A stretch of DNA of 64,000 nt from Ifrita kowaldi (GCA_013398055.1 VZRS01005617.1:63733-127732); one strand, 5' to 3'. Numbered from the stretch's first letter, positions 40,253-51,712 are shown. The notes: a model not told the origin generated them from the letters alone. Numbers and translations: made by a program.

Positions 40253-43200
40253 ACAGCCTTAAAATGGCAGCAGTTGCCCAATTTTGCATTATTTGCTATC
40301 ACTCAGGGCATGGACAAGTTTCTTTACCTTCAGAGCTGCCAAAGACAAGCAGCAAGTCTCATCAGTCCTGAGGTTTTCACACCTTTACACGTGGAACGAG
40401 ACTTACCCAGAGAAAACCACCTCAATCAATACCTTGGGGAGACCCAACAGGGACAAGTTCAAGCACACAGATTTGGGCCCACGCCATGAGAAAGGAGCAA
40501 AAGCACCAAGTTCTGAACAGCACTTGTGCAGAGGTTTGCTTGGGATACATAGAAGAAACAGGGGGAAAAACACAGGAAAAGGAGAGTTGGAGATGAATGT
40601 TCCTGGTCTTTGAGTCTTGGGTAACAGGGGCCTACATCATTTCCAGCTCTGAAGACCATCACTTTTTTAGGTGTGCACTTGACTTCTGTTAAATATCTCC
40701 AAACTATTCTAAAAATGCACCGGGAATTATGGGAACCAAAGAGCTACTCCCAGGCAAAACTCATCTTCAATTCCATTCCCAATCTATCTGGTTTTGTACC
40801 AGCCAGCTTCAAAATAGGCACAGTCAATAAGGCATATTTAGATATGAAAAAACCAAGAAACTTTTACAAAATTATTACAGTGGATGTTTTGCTGCTCATT
40901 TAAAAACAATTCTCTCTTTAATTTAGCAGTTGAAGCGAGCCATAATCACCCCCACTGTAAATAAACACACCGGATGCAGTTAACAACTCCCAAGCCTGTC
41001 AGCAATGACCACGGCCTCTCACAGATCTCTCTGCTGCTGAAAAGCCACAGGCTGGGTTCACTAAAAACAACTGAATTGTTTGGAGAACAGCTCTGGAAGA
41101 AGGAATTGCAATAAAAAATACTGGGGAGATTGATGTTGTGAAATAAAAAAGGATTCTTTGATTTTGCTGCTTGTATTTTTTTCGAATAAAATACAACGTA
41201 ATCAACACAAGACTTTGGTATCTGCCTTCTAGATTTTTGTATGGTATTTGTCCAGAACCAACCCTTTTTGTACCAGGCCACAAATAAACTCTTCCATGAC
41301 TTCTTTTTATGTACTTCTATGCTTTCAGATTTTCTCTTCATCAACAAATAAAGGAACACTTAGCAACCTACTCTTATCCTAGCATCCTATATACCCATTC
41401 TTGAGAAACTTCCTTATATTTGGCCAGGACAATTTCCAGTGCTCTGATCAGCAAAGCCCTCAGAGGCCTTCAAGTCCAGCCATGTCCAGAACCCAAAACA
41501 GAGGAGTCATCACTTGGCCATAATGACAACACAGGAGATTCTGTTTTGACCACAGAGAAATGATGTTTTTCTAACAAGTGAAAACTTTGTGCCACAGGAT
41601 GAGAACAAGAAATCCAGCTCCCCAAACAGCTGCCAGCATATATGAGGCAAAAATGAGGTAAAGATGAAGGATTATTAATTTTCCTTCATTGTTGTATACA
41701 AGAGTCTCCGAAGATTCCCATCAGTGGCACAGCAGGACGTAAAATGTTATTTCTAATGTGATTGATTGAAAGTACATTTCAATTTGCTTATTAGATGAAT
41801 TTGCTGAGCCCCACAGTCACAAGCCATGGGAAATGCTTTGAAGGTAGAGGAACAAACCAAGGCAGGGATTCCTTGGAAAGCCACCTTCTCCCTCACTGGT
41901 GTCCTGCAGAGTTGCACAGTCATTTCAGAGGAGCACAGCAGCTCCGAGTGGGATGGCCACCATTTATGGGGATCAAGCTTAGAACAACTCCAACACTGAA
42001 TATTCCCATGTATTTACCAGCAGGCAGCTTTGGAGGAGAACAGCAATGGGGAAGGAAGCCGTCTCCTGCTTTCTTTACACAATTAATGGATTAAATCTGA
42101 ACCCACTCTTCTGTAGAAGACACATGCCAGAGACTGGATGTTAAAGGAATAATAACCAAAGGAATGCAGAGCTTCTGCTAGCTCAGACCCAAAAGTTCAG
42201 AATTTCCTTAAATCAAGTGTTTCTGCAGTTCTTAGCACCCACACACCAGCAGTGGGGAGCCTGCTGTGTGTACCAACATGGAGGGATTTATTTAACCCCT
42301 CTGAAACCTCGAGAACAGTTTAGGAACCTCATTCCACAGTGAAGGTTAAAAGAGGATGACACTGAGGAAATCCTACCAAAAAACACTAAATAAAGACAGT
42401 ACATGTCCACCTACAGAGTTCTCATTTGCTTTTTCAGATTTGGAGATAATAGCAAAGATATATTTGCCTAGTAGGGGTCCATGAGTGAAGATATTTTTTC
42501 AGAAAATTTGAGTTTTTGGGATAGGAAGAGAGGGGAAGGTTGCTGCTCATGAAGCATACAATGATCAGATGTTCGTAACCTTCCTTTTAACCTCTGCACA
42601 TACTTGTGGTTCATGAAACACAACCAGCAGATGAACTGAGCATTTCAGTGTCACACGAATTGATTGCCAGTCTCAGAAGAGGGAAAAGAAAACTGTCCAT
42701 AAATAAAGAAACCATGTACACACACATGTAACTCCCCGTGATAGTATTTCTCCTGCTTGTAAGATGCTTGCACCTCCTCCAGAAAAAGACAAAAAGGAAA
42801 AAAAGAAAGAAGGAAAAATTCCAGATTTTTAGATTGGTTCTGTCCTCAGCAATAGGAGTTTGCCAGTTCATTCTCCACCATTTGTAACAACTCATCCGCT
42901 TTCCCTCACCTGCAGTTTTGCAGGTTTGTAGCAACATCCCGCAATCAAAAGAAATGGTATTTTCTCCCCCAAAATACCAGGCACAAGTCATGTTTTTCAT
43001 ATAGCTCCATTCCAGCAACCAGGTTTCCATAGTATCCAGAGACTAAAAAAAGCCAACGGGCTTCGGGGAAATTAATTTTAATAGAATGTCTCGTGGTAAT
43101 TGCCCAACCACGCCACAAAAAAGGCATTTATTTATTTGGTGTTAGTTTTAATACTTAACTCCAGCACCTGCGAGCTGGAAATGGAAAAGGTGCATTATTC

Positions 43201-44596
43201 CTGTGTTATTTGAAGAGAGGATGGACAGATTTCTGCATGAGTGAAGACCATCCAGAGCTGGGCTTTATGTGAATCCCGGGATGGCCAAGGTGGCTGGATG
43301 CCACTGGATGGCTTCTAGGTGGCCAAGAACTGACTATTGATACTAAGCAGCTTAACTTTATACAAATTTGCTATTTTTAGAGGATTTTGTAGTGGGAATT
43401 TGGGGAAATAGTGGTTTTCATACTCACTAGGAGTCAGAAGGCTCCCTGTGGATATCTCCACACTCCACGTGCAATCCCACGAGCTTTGGCAGAATCCCTC
43501 AGGATAGGAATGTCAGGAAATTCTCCTAAAATACTCTGGCATGCAGGCCAAAATGCCTTAAAACTGAAAATGGAGAACTGAACGGACACAGAGCTAATTC
43601 TGGCTGTTGCTGCCATTATCATCTCAATTCCTTGCAAATCCTCCTCTCCAAGAAGCAGAAAAATCAGCTCTGAGTTTCAAAGAGCTACTTGTTAAATTTT
43701 GGGGAACCAGAAGCCCAATATACACCTCATGGAGAGTCAAGGCTAAAGGAAAATGCTTCCCAGTTTTGCTCACAGCCTGGAAAGCAAAGGGCTTTCATTC
43801 TTCTCTGCTCTTCAGTCTTATTTTAAAGCATATTATTTGCTTATGTGGGAATAACTGAGCTCTTCTAAGAACCAAATTATCTTTTTTCTGCCCATTTCCA
43901 TCTATGTCAAAAAGGCAACAGTCTTAATAATGTATTTTAAAAATCAACCAAGATTTGTTCCTCTTTTTTATGCTCACACTGGCACATTTGGAACACCATC
44001 ACTTCCTATGGGTTTAGAGGATACATGTGAAAAACAGATAAAAAGAACAATCAGAAACAGTTATGTACAGGGGGTTTGTGCACATCCAAAGCATTCTGAG
44101 GGCACAGTGATTTCATTCAGCTGCCACCATCCACTAAAAACATAAATTAAGAAAAAAAATAAACAAACCCAAACCCTCGGTCACTGTGTTTAAGTGGAAA
44201 GAAAGTAAAACACTTCTCCATCAAGTGAAAAATCAATTCCCTCGGTCAGATGCTGCACAGATACACCAGGCTGTTCAACACTTGTACCACAGCTGCTCTT
44301 GTTCCAAGAGCCCATTGTCCCAACCCTCCAGAGCATCTGTAGCTACACTTCAGCAGGAGAATTCCAAAAGCAAAACAGGAAGAAACTTTTCTTTGGACTC
44401 TGAGAGCCTGCATTTTAAGCAGAGTCAGGGGCTTGCTGGTGCTTAGCAGGCATCATTTACAGATGTCACCAAGAGGATGATGAGTAACTGGTTCATAGAA
44501 ATAAGTCTTTTCCCCTAACGGTTGGTTAGATCAAATTTAGCATCAATTAAATACACAGATTTAAAAACCAGACTGGTGCTGTGTATATAAATAAGA

Positions 44597-44665
44597 AATC
44601 CCTGAATGGTTTGTGTTGGAAGGAACCAAAGACCATCCAGTTCCAAGCCTGAAAGTCCCTCTCTC
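44597..44665 (-). mobile_element. CR1 LINE 3' fragment
   Basis: A short block, atccctgaatggtttgtgtt, is followed by ggaaggaaccaaagaccatc and cagttcc. It is clearly CR1-like but under 70 bp. Confidence 0.65.
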
Positions 44666-47600
44666 GAAGCTCAAACACTGCAGTGCTGCTGCAGCTTTGG
44701 CAAACCCCTCATCATTAAAAAGATGTTTGTAGAGTTGATCCAAACCCAAAGTTGGTGCTGTCTAGGAACAGAGCAGCTCCCAGCCTGGCTGTTCTGCTGC
44801 CAAAGGAAAGGCTCCCTGGCAGGGCAGGAGCAGCAGCCAAGCTGGCAACAAAAACCCTCCTGCAAGACACTGAACTAACGTGGACCTGACTCTGCTGGTG
44901 CCCCAACAAGGCCTGAGTGTGAGAGCTAAATCCAGCCCTCAGAAATGTAGTGAGAATGTTGGGTTTGCTTTCTTCCTCCTACACACAGCACTCCTATGTA
45001 TGAAGCACCACATGGAGCTGGTGTCCACACTGCTGGGAGGAGATGAGCAAACTTTCAGCTGCAGCGTGAGAATCCCTGCTCATACAAAACCATTAACAAA
45101 ACCTCCACTTATTTCCAAGAGAGTAAAAAAAATCATGGTCCCTCATGAGCCTGCCCGAGAAAAAAATAAATTCAGATTTGTATCTGGTGGTGGAAGCGAG
45201 CAAAGTCCACACGAGAAATAAAATGCAGCCACGGGGTAATTAATGAAGATTATCAAAGGATGAGGAGGTTTCTCTATTGCTAAAAGGATTGGAATCAGTA
45301 CTAGCTGGCTTCGTAAAACCACTAAATCACCCAGCCTTTGAATACCAATGTAAGGCATAACATTGATAAAAATATTCATAATTATCAGAGTCTAAGCTAC
45401 AACAATAAAGTTCGAAGTCTGCTTCCCACAGCAGTTTTCAAGTTTGTATAAAGTGCTTACTGGAATAAAACCAGCAATCTATTGCCAAATATGAATCTGA
45501 AGTAATTTGTGTATGAAGGTGGGGTCTTCAGGGTTTTTTTAATATTTCAGATATTTTAGATGTCTCCCTAAATGCTTATTGCTACTTTTTACATGCAGTC
45601 AGAGGACAGATATCTCTAATACAATGACAAAATAATGCTGTCTGTAATAAAATGTTTATTTTCCACTCAAAACCAGTTAAAGAAAAGTTTGTACAAGTAA
45701 ATTGTAAAAGCTTTTGAGGATGAAGAAATACAGGCAGTTATATTACAGATATTTTGCACGTTTTAGTACAAGCACCCGCCGAAGAGTTCTGCAGCAAAAT
45801 GATGAAATTTCTTCTATTATCATCTCTGGTTTTGATCTTCAAATTAAACCTTGGATTTTGCCCTTTTGGTTTTATTTTTTAAATGAATAATTCACCAGGT
45901 CTATCTAGTTTACATTTTAACTGGAATGTAAATAAGCAGCCATGCTATTCCAAAGACAATAACATTTCAATTTATCTGGAAAAATAAGAGATTTTATGGC
46001 ACAATAATGCAAACTGCAATGCCTCATTTAGAGAACAAATGCATTGTTCTGGTAAAATATTGCAGAATTAACTCAGCTTTCTGAGTATTGATATTGTAAC
46101 GTTATTGTTTGTGGGACAGGAGAAATCCCCACGGGCCCCATCAGGCAACACCTGCAGAACAGCGGCACACTCATGGGGACAACAAGAACAAATAGTTAAT
46201 AATCCACTGGGGGTTCATTTTAAAAGACAATCTATATCTCTCCACACTAAACCCTCCAAAAAACCAGATTCTGAGTTAAAACAGGCCTTCCAGTTTAATG
46301 GATTTCTTTACTCAAAGATGGTTAGATCTGTTTATGTCATCAAGGCAAACCTCCAACACAACCCCGCCTTCAAGAATTCTTCAAGTCACGTTTCAAGGCA
46401 GAACTCTCTGAATTTTTACCAACTTGAGCAGTTATAGTATAGAAATCCAGTCACTGATGAGTTATCAATGACCTACAAAGGAATTAGTGATGGCTGGGAT
46501 TTTTTAACCCCTTTGACTGGAGACTGCAATTTTTAGCACTTGGCTTAATATGTTGCTTTACTTTTATCTATCTTTTTAATCAGGCTGATATCAAGATTCA
46601 AGAAAACATCAACTAAAATAGTGAAAAATAACACATAGGCCATGCTGTAAAATCTCAGTTATAACAACCAAATCCTTGTTTTCTGATTGTTCATCAAAGC
46701 TAAGGAAAAAAAAATCACATTGAACTGGCATCTGTTGAATTGCTTATGGAAATGCACATCTATTGACAGCTGTCTCTGCCTCACACTCCTTCAGCTCTAA
46801 AACTACTCCTGCACTTTCCCAGTACATTTGCCCTGTGCTCTATACAGGAAAGCCACTACACACTTTACAATTTTTATCCCAAAAACCACGGCTGGGTTTG
46901 AAGCAAGGAGGAGACAAACCCCACGCTGTCAGAAATTTCCATGGAGACTCTGTGAGCACGGTTTCCAAGGGCAAGTGTAATGTTCATCTCTGAAGTCTCA
47001 TGTTAAAATTAGCTGTACAGGTTGGACAAATCAGGAACTGCACACTTGATAAAAACTCAGTCATGTGATACAATGCCAGCTGTTCCAGGTAATCCCTACT
47101 CCATTTATCTGCTGCAGCAAGACAGCACCTTTTCTTCCTTTTTTATGCAGATCTTTTATTTGTTCTGCTCCACATATATCAGCTCCAAACATGAATTATT
47201 GTAATGTTTCATAGCTGATATCAAAGTTTTACCTCCTTCAGAAGATTCCAGACCGTAACTGTACAAGGAGAAACGATGCCCTGGCTTCTCCCACCCTCGT
47301 GCTCTCCAAAGAAAGGATCTATCTCCCTGTCAAACCTGACTTTCCAGAGTGAGGTTCCCCTCATCTCCATGACCCCGAGCCACCAAACCTCCTCAAGCAA
47401 GAATGAAACACCTGCTCTGCCTCTCCTTCTGCCCCCTGCCAAATGGGGCTCTCCCTTCCCTCACACCCGGCGCCTGCCACGAGTGTTATAAATGGCACTA
47501 ATTAGGATCCTGGTTGCCCATTAACTCTTTTATTATTCATGTGACATTTATGATAAATGCCTTATATTACTTACAAATGGTTGAGGTGGCGCTTACACAC

Positions 47601-48123
47601 AGAGGCATAAACTTCAGAGTCACGGGAGGAATCATTTAGCAGTGAGGCAGCCTGGCTACACCAGGGCTCACAACCACTTGCTGCTGTGGAAATTTAAATC
47701 TCCTCGTTCAGCACAAAAGATGAAGCAGTGTGGCATTCCTAGAAGTGCAGGTGGACTTCTATTTCAGCAGCCTTTTGCCTCACTGTAAATATCTCTAAAG
47801 ATGGCTTTCTCTAGCCAGCCAGGGCTGTGCACTGCATGCTGGCCATAAAACAGAAAAAAATCCTGCCTTTCTCCCACAGAAAAGTCTCCTGCAACAGCCA
47901 AGCTGTCATTTCTCAGGATTGTCATATCCTTTTAATTAAGTTGCAAAATTCAGAACAAAATAACCCCGATGAACATAAATTACACAGAAATGGATTTGAT
48001 TTGCATGTAATAATGGCTTCTTTCAGAATTAATTACAAATATGCTGGGGTATGGATTAACGTCCTCCTGATTCAGCAATGTATGTGCATGTTTAGCTGCT
48101 CTTCTAAGCTAAGGCTAGGAGTA

Positions 48124-48150
48124 AATTGTCTAGACAATTAATTATAATTA
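48124..48150. repeat. Two adjacent perfect palindromes
   Basis: aattgtctagacaatt (48124-48139) is a perfect 16-bp palindrome. taattataatta (48139-48150) is a perfect 12-bp palindrome made of two TAATTA-like homeodomain core words. They share one base. They lie about 1.5 kb downstream of the second PDZ exon. Confidence 0.85.
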
Positions 48151-49118
48151 TTCTCTCATTTGCCAAAAAAACAGTAAAGCTTTGTGCAGAATCAGTTACC
48201 CAGACTTCTTCCATCCCTTCAGAGATCTTTAAAAAAATCCATGGGCATATTTGTCATTCCATAATGAATTACACTGCACATTGTTCACCATCAATTCTAT
48301 CTGTGCAATCTGCCAGGACAGACTCCTCATACTTCCCGTGGATTAAAAGCCTAACAGGAAACCAACCTCTGAAAACACAGCCTTGTTTCAAAACGCCAGC
48401 TAAGAGGAATAAGGAGAGCTTTGGAAGGATCCCTGCCCAGGGAACGAGGCAGTTCCATTTGTAAACTGGTCTTTAACGCTCTGCTAAACGCTTCTTCTTA
48501 AGTAAACAAACAGCGAGGGAAATGTGCTTGAAGACAGCGATAAAAATGCACATCTATTTACTTTAGAAGCCTGCAAAGCCTGTTCTTTCACGGCTACAGT
48601 GTGAGGAAGTGGTGCAACTATTTAAATTCAATCACCATGGGAGTTCAAGGCACACTCCAAAAAAAGCTGCACGTTGTACCCTCTCCCGCATGCAAAACCC
48701 AGCTCTGCAGAAACAAACGTTGTAACACCGGCAAGTGTTTTAACAAACCATACATGAGCCTGAAGAAGAACACATCGAATAATGTAAAATCAATAGATCT
48801 TACAGACAAGGCTTGGTCAATCCATCCCAAAAGACCTATTTTCAATACCCAGTTTCACAGAACCACAGCAGCCCTTCGTTGGTTGTGAGAAGGTTGTGGG
48901 GGAAGAAAAATCTCAAATCATGGTTTTGCTGCAAACTGCCCAGCAACACTCAAAAGGAGAACCAATTATTTAAACAAAACCTAAAAGACCAACAAAAAAA
49001 TCCTCCAAAATATCAAACACGAAGATATTTTTAGCATGAATGAACAGAGTATTTAAATACACCCTTTTTATAAAGTAATTTATACTGCAATAACATCCAT
49101 TGCCTTTTTTTTTTTTTT

Positions 49119-49152
49119 NNNNNNNNNNNNNNNNNNNNNNNNNNNNNNNNNN
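49119..49152. other. Short assembly gap (34 N)
   Basis: The N run sits inside a poly-T tract (T from 49105 on the left, TTT on the right), about 500 bp downstream of the second SHANK2 PDZ exon. It is probably an unresolved homopolymer. Confidence 1.
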
Positions 49153-49654
49153 TTTGTATTTACAGTGTAGTGTTGGAAAAATTCAATTTCAAGCCAAAGT
49201 AATTTGCTTTATTCTCCATGGTTACTAAACACCACTAGACCATGGATATTTCTGAGTGCAGAAATAGTTGCATAAAAAGTCATTAATTTTGGTTACTCCC
49301 TGAAATCATATAGAAGAAACCAGAACTGACAGCCTACAATAAATACTGAAATTCATCTAAATTTCAATAACTCAAAGAAGACTACAACCTCCCAAATATC
49401 TCTGGCAGTGTATTCCCAAAGGACAAAAAGAACAACCAGAAAATTCCCAGCCAGCCTGACCATTGTTCTCTGTCACTGCTCTCCTGAATGCTGCACGAAG
49501 TTTTAAATTGATCAAGTGAAGCACATTACTGGTGTTAGCCCACTGAACCTGCTGCTCAGAGGCATCCCACACGTTTTTCCAGAGTCAATTCTCCAACGGG
49601 AACACCACTCTTTCCCCAACAGAGCACTGAGAATCAAATTTCAGGATCTCCTAC

Positions 49655-49779
49655 CTCGATCAAAAAGTCTCCAGTTCTCAGGCCAGCTTGCCATGCTACT
49701 CCCCCTTCATCCACAGATTCCAAGTACTGCAAAGCAGGAAAGGCTGGAGTTGGGGTGAATTCTTCAATTGGTGTGTCAG
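49655..49779 (-). CDS. SHANK2: SHANK2 second PDZ-domain exon
   Basis: This 125-nt exon starts at a pyrimidine-rich acceptor (tttttaaag, AG at 49781-49780) and ends at GAG|gtagga (donor 49654-49649). Its first two bases, CT, complete the Ala codon left as G by the exon at 51431-51605, and 41 full codons follow, so it ends in phase 0. The peptide begins ADTPIEEFTPTPAFPALQYL and continues through ESVDEGGVAWQAGLRTG to DFLIE. This is the middle of the SHANK PDZ domain (beta-C, the long loop, alpha-A and beta-D). Two details favour SHANK2 over its paralogues as I remember them: AWQAGLRTG (SHANK1 has AWRAGLRMG, SHANK3 has AWRAGLRTG) and SVDEGG (SHANK3 has SVDVEG). The next exon should start with Val-Asn-Asn and carry the peptide-binding alpha-B helix. 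It was not found in this window. Confidence 0.95.
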
Positions 49780-50183
49780 CTTTAAAAATAAATACCACAT
49801 TAAAAAAAGAAAGTTATGGAGTGCTTGCAAATACCACTTGACTACAGGCCTATCATTGGCCATTCCAATTTAGGGTTAAAAAATGGTGGGTGCTGGAAGT
49901 GAGAGGGATGTGCCTCACGGGAGATCAGGATGCTGGGGACAGAGTGCAATCCCCCCACAAGAGCAATCCACAGGTCTTCCTTCCAGAGGGCAAAATAGCT
50001 GCTCCTTCCCTGACACAAACCAAATCAAGCTGCACCAGGCAATAGCTGGGTTCTGATATTCCAGGATATTTGGAATTGGCTCGAGTAACCCTTTTGTGTG
50101 CCTGGCAGAATGCTGTAACTCTGGGAACATCCACCTAAAAATGAATTATGTGCTGTAGCCAGGAGAGAGCATCTGGCCAAACT

Positions 50184-50204
50184 GGGGGGGGGGGGGGGGG
50201 GGGG
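50184..50204. repeat. G21 homopolymer (C21 in the SHANK2 transcript)
   Basis: This is an uninterrupted run of 21 G on the plus strand in the intron between the two PDZ exons. A T run lies at about 50231-50243. Such a tract is prone to length polymorphism and sequencing error, and G-quadruplex formation is possible on the template strand. Confidence 0.95.
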
Positions 50205-51380
50205 CAAAGGATGAAAAAGATCAACCAGAATTTTTTTTTTTTTCCTCCTAAATTTAGATGTGCATAACAAAGAAGAGACCAGAAGAAATCACTTTTAAGG
50301 ACAGGAGGCACAGCTGGCCCTGTGACAGCCCTGCCTGTCCCTCTGTGTCACGTACACACACGGGCAGCAAAGTCCTCAAATCTTTCACCTGAGGTGCCCC
50401 CGCTGCTACAGAGAAAATCTGGGGGAAACTGCTGGGCTCACACAGAGGGAGCAAGCCCTGCTCGAAGCACTGATAACCCACACCAGTGCTCAGAGAGCAG
50501 GCAGTGCCTTTGGCTTTCCTGCTTCCACTCCAAGCACTTCATTTGGCTAAAACTGGCAAAGCTTTTCCACCCCTGCAAACCCGCGGCGGCACCGGTTTAG
50601 GTTTAGGGGTGGGGAACAGGGAGAGCAAAAGCCATGTCCCAAGAATGAAGACATGGAATAATTTTCATGCTCAGGCAAGGCAAGGGAGAACCCATGTGAA
50701 ATGAAGGGGAGCGAGAGATGGGACATACCATCATAGATATATTTTCTTTTTTTAAATACAAAGGGAGCAAACTGCACTGAAAGTTAAAAAGCAAAGCATT
50801 AAATAGAATGCCTTTTTTAACTCTGAGGAATGCCACCGTGATAGATTTTAGCCTACAGAGAAGGACCATGCAGCTTAACACATGAACAGCTTTAAAAATG
50901 AGCACACTACAGGCCATGCAACATACGTGCAGCTTCTGAAGATACAAAAAAAGGTCGTATTTTCATACTAAAACTGCACCAATGTCACCTTGCAGAAAGA
51001 CCCACACCTATTTTAAACAAAACACCCCTCTCTTGTCTATTCCTACTTGCAGCCCTATTTAATCAGGCTGGCATTTGAAATAAAGCAGCAGTTTTTATGA
51101 GGAAAGCAGGTTCCCCACAGTTAAGCAAACTGCACAACAGAACAGATTAATGGCAAAATACTATATCCACCGGCACGAGAAAAATACAGGCAAAACTTTC
51201 TCCCCCCAAAACGATTATGCAGTGCTTCTCCTATGTAAAAATGCAAACTGCTTCGGAGAGAAGCCACCGAAATCCATCGGAGTAGTATAGCACACAGAGA
51301 ATCCTGTTGTCTAGCAACCAAGTGCACCAAGAATAATTCCTGCTTATATTCCGAGATGTATAAATTTCTTCATGCCACTG

Positions 51381-51420
51381 CACATCACACACACACACTC
51401 TCACACTCACACACACACAG
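51381..51420 (-). repeat. GT-rich tract just inside the intron
   Basis: On the transcribed strand this is an interrupted (GT)n tract beginning 11 nt after the start of the donor at 51430. UG-rich RNA is the known binding preference of TDP-43 and CELF proteins, so it may influence use of this 5' splice site. The tract is seen directly; the regulatory role is inference. Confidence 0.8.
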
Positions 51421-51430
51421 AAGCACATAC

Positions 51431-51605
51431 CTTTTGCCCCTCTGAGCACAAATCCAAATCCTTCATTGTCTTTTTTCTGCAGGACCACTGCCTTTTCTTC
51501 TATTATGCAGTCACTGTAGAGAGAATTCCGAGGATAGCGACCATTATTACATCCCTTCATCACCACTGTAGTAGCTGCTCCTCCAGTGTGCAGGTTCATC
51601 ATCAT
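51431..51605 (-). CDS. SHANK2: SHANK2 short-isoform first coding exon (start of PDZ domain)
   Basis: SHANK2 is a postsynaptic density scaffold that links glutamate-receptor complexes (through GKAP/SAPAP bound by its PDZ domain) to Homer and cortactin. This exon gives 58 codons plus one base. The N-terminus is Met-Met-Met-Asn-Leu-His followed by a Gly/Ala/Thr stretch. Residues 23-37 read RYPRNSLYSDCIIEE. The PDZ domain starts near residue 38, and its carboxylate-binding loop GFGF is at residues 49-52, followed by VLRGAK. From memory, the PRNSLYSDCIIEE segment and KKDNEGFGFVLRGAK match the short SHANK2 isoform (CortBP1/ProSAP1), which lacks the ankyrin and SH3 parts; SHANK1 and SHANK3 differ in this stretch. 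The start is supported by an in-frame TAA at 51617-51615, only three codons before the first ATG (51605), with G at -3. A GTG at 51608 is in frame, but ATG is the likelier start. The exon ends at AAAG|gtatgt (donor 51430-51425), phase 1. Identification is firm; transcription from here is inferred. Confidence 0.93.
51514..51530 (-). promoter_or_regulatory. Candidate internal 3' splice site within the first coding exon
   Basis: On the minus strand the codons for Asn-Ser-Leu-Tyr-Ser read aattctctctacag|tgac, which is a pyrimidine-rich acceptor with AG at 51515-51514. Splicing here would start an exon at 51513 in phase 2 (xx|T GAC TGC). That fits the long SHANK2 isoforms as I remember them, where the linker after the SH3 domain joins a Ser-Asp-Cys-Ile-Ile sequence. 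The short isoform would instead read straight through the splice site as coding sequence. Use by long isoforms is inference; the upstream SH3-side exon was not found in the window. Confidence 0.6.
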
Positions 51606-51712
51606 CACAGCCCGTTAATCAAATAATAGTGCAGTAACCAAGCATGGGAAAATATAGAACAAATAGCAGCGAGGGGAAGACAAAGACTAAGCTGGATGGT
51701 AAAAGAGAACAT
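51605..51712 (-). CDS. Upstream ORF (35 codons) whose stop overlaps the SHANK2 ATG
   Basis: The ATG at 51712-51710 has G at -3 and opens 35 codons, ending at TGA 51607-51605. The last base of that TGA is the A of the first SHANK2 ATG, giving TGATG. The predicted peptide is strongly hydrophobic; it begins MFSFTIQLSLCLPLAAICSI and has no acidic residues. If it is in the mature leader, it should limit translation of the short SHANK2 isoform or channel ribosomes by reinitiation. Function is inference, and the leader itself is not confirmed. Confidence 0.45.
   Translation of the reverse strand: MFSFTIQLSLCLPLAAICSIFSHAWLLHYYLINGL

Larger units (their letters stand above)
1..49654 (-). other. SHANK2: Part of the SHANK2 intron downstream of the second PDZ exon
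   Basis: After the donor at 49654-49649 no further SHANK2 exon was recognised down to position 1, so this intron is at least 49.6 kb long. The expected next exon, opening with Val-Asn-Asn and containing VGHRQVV, was searched for by its likely reverse-complement start and not found. The contents are CR1 fragments, microsatellites, one short and one longer assembly gap, GC-rich patches, and a hairpin at 33152-33212. None of the ORFs in it resembles a protein family I know. Confidence 0.75.
49780..51430 (-). other. SHANK2: Intron between the two SHANK2 PDZ exons
   Basis: This 1651-nt intron is bounded by a GTATGT donor and an AAAG acceptor in compatible phase (1/1). Its first 50 bases contain a GT-rich tract. 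A 21-nt homopolymer (G on the plus strand, C in the transcript) lies at 50184-50204 with a T run nearby. The part at 50300-50600 is relatively GC-rich. No repeat family or additional exon was recognised inside it. Confidence 0.9.

Noticed and set aside
41435..41520. Block with 'cctcagaggccttcaagtcc', possibly CR1
   Set aside because: Lacks the diagnostic ggttggaa block; too weak to call.
51606..51608. GTG as the SHANK2 start codon
   Set aside because: An ATG follows directly, in frame and with suitable context, and GTG starts are very rare in vertebrate nuclear genes.
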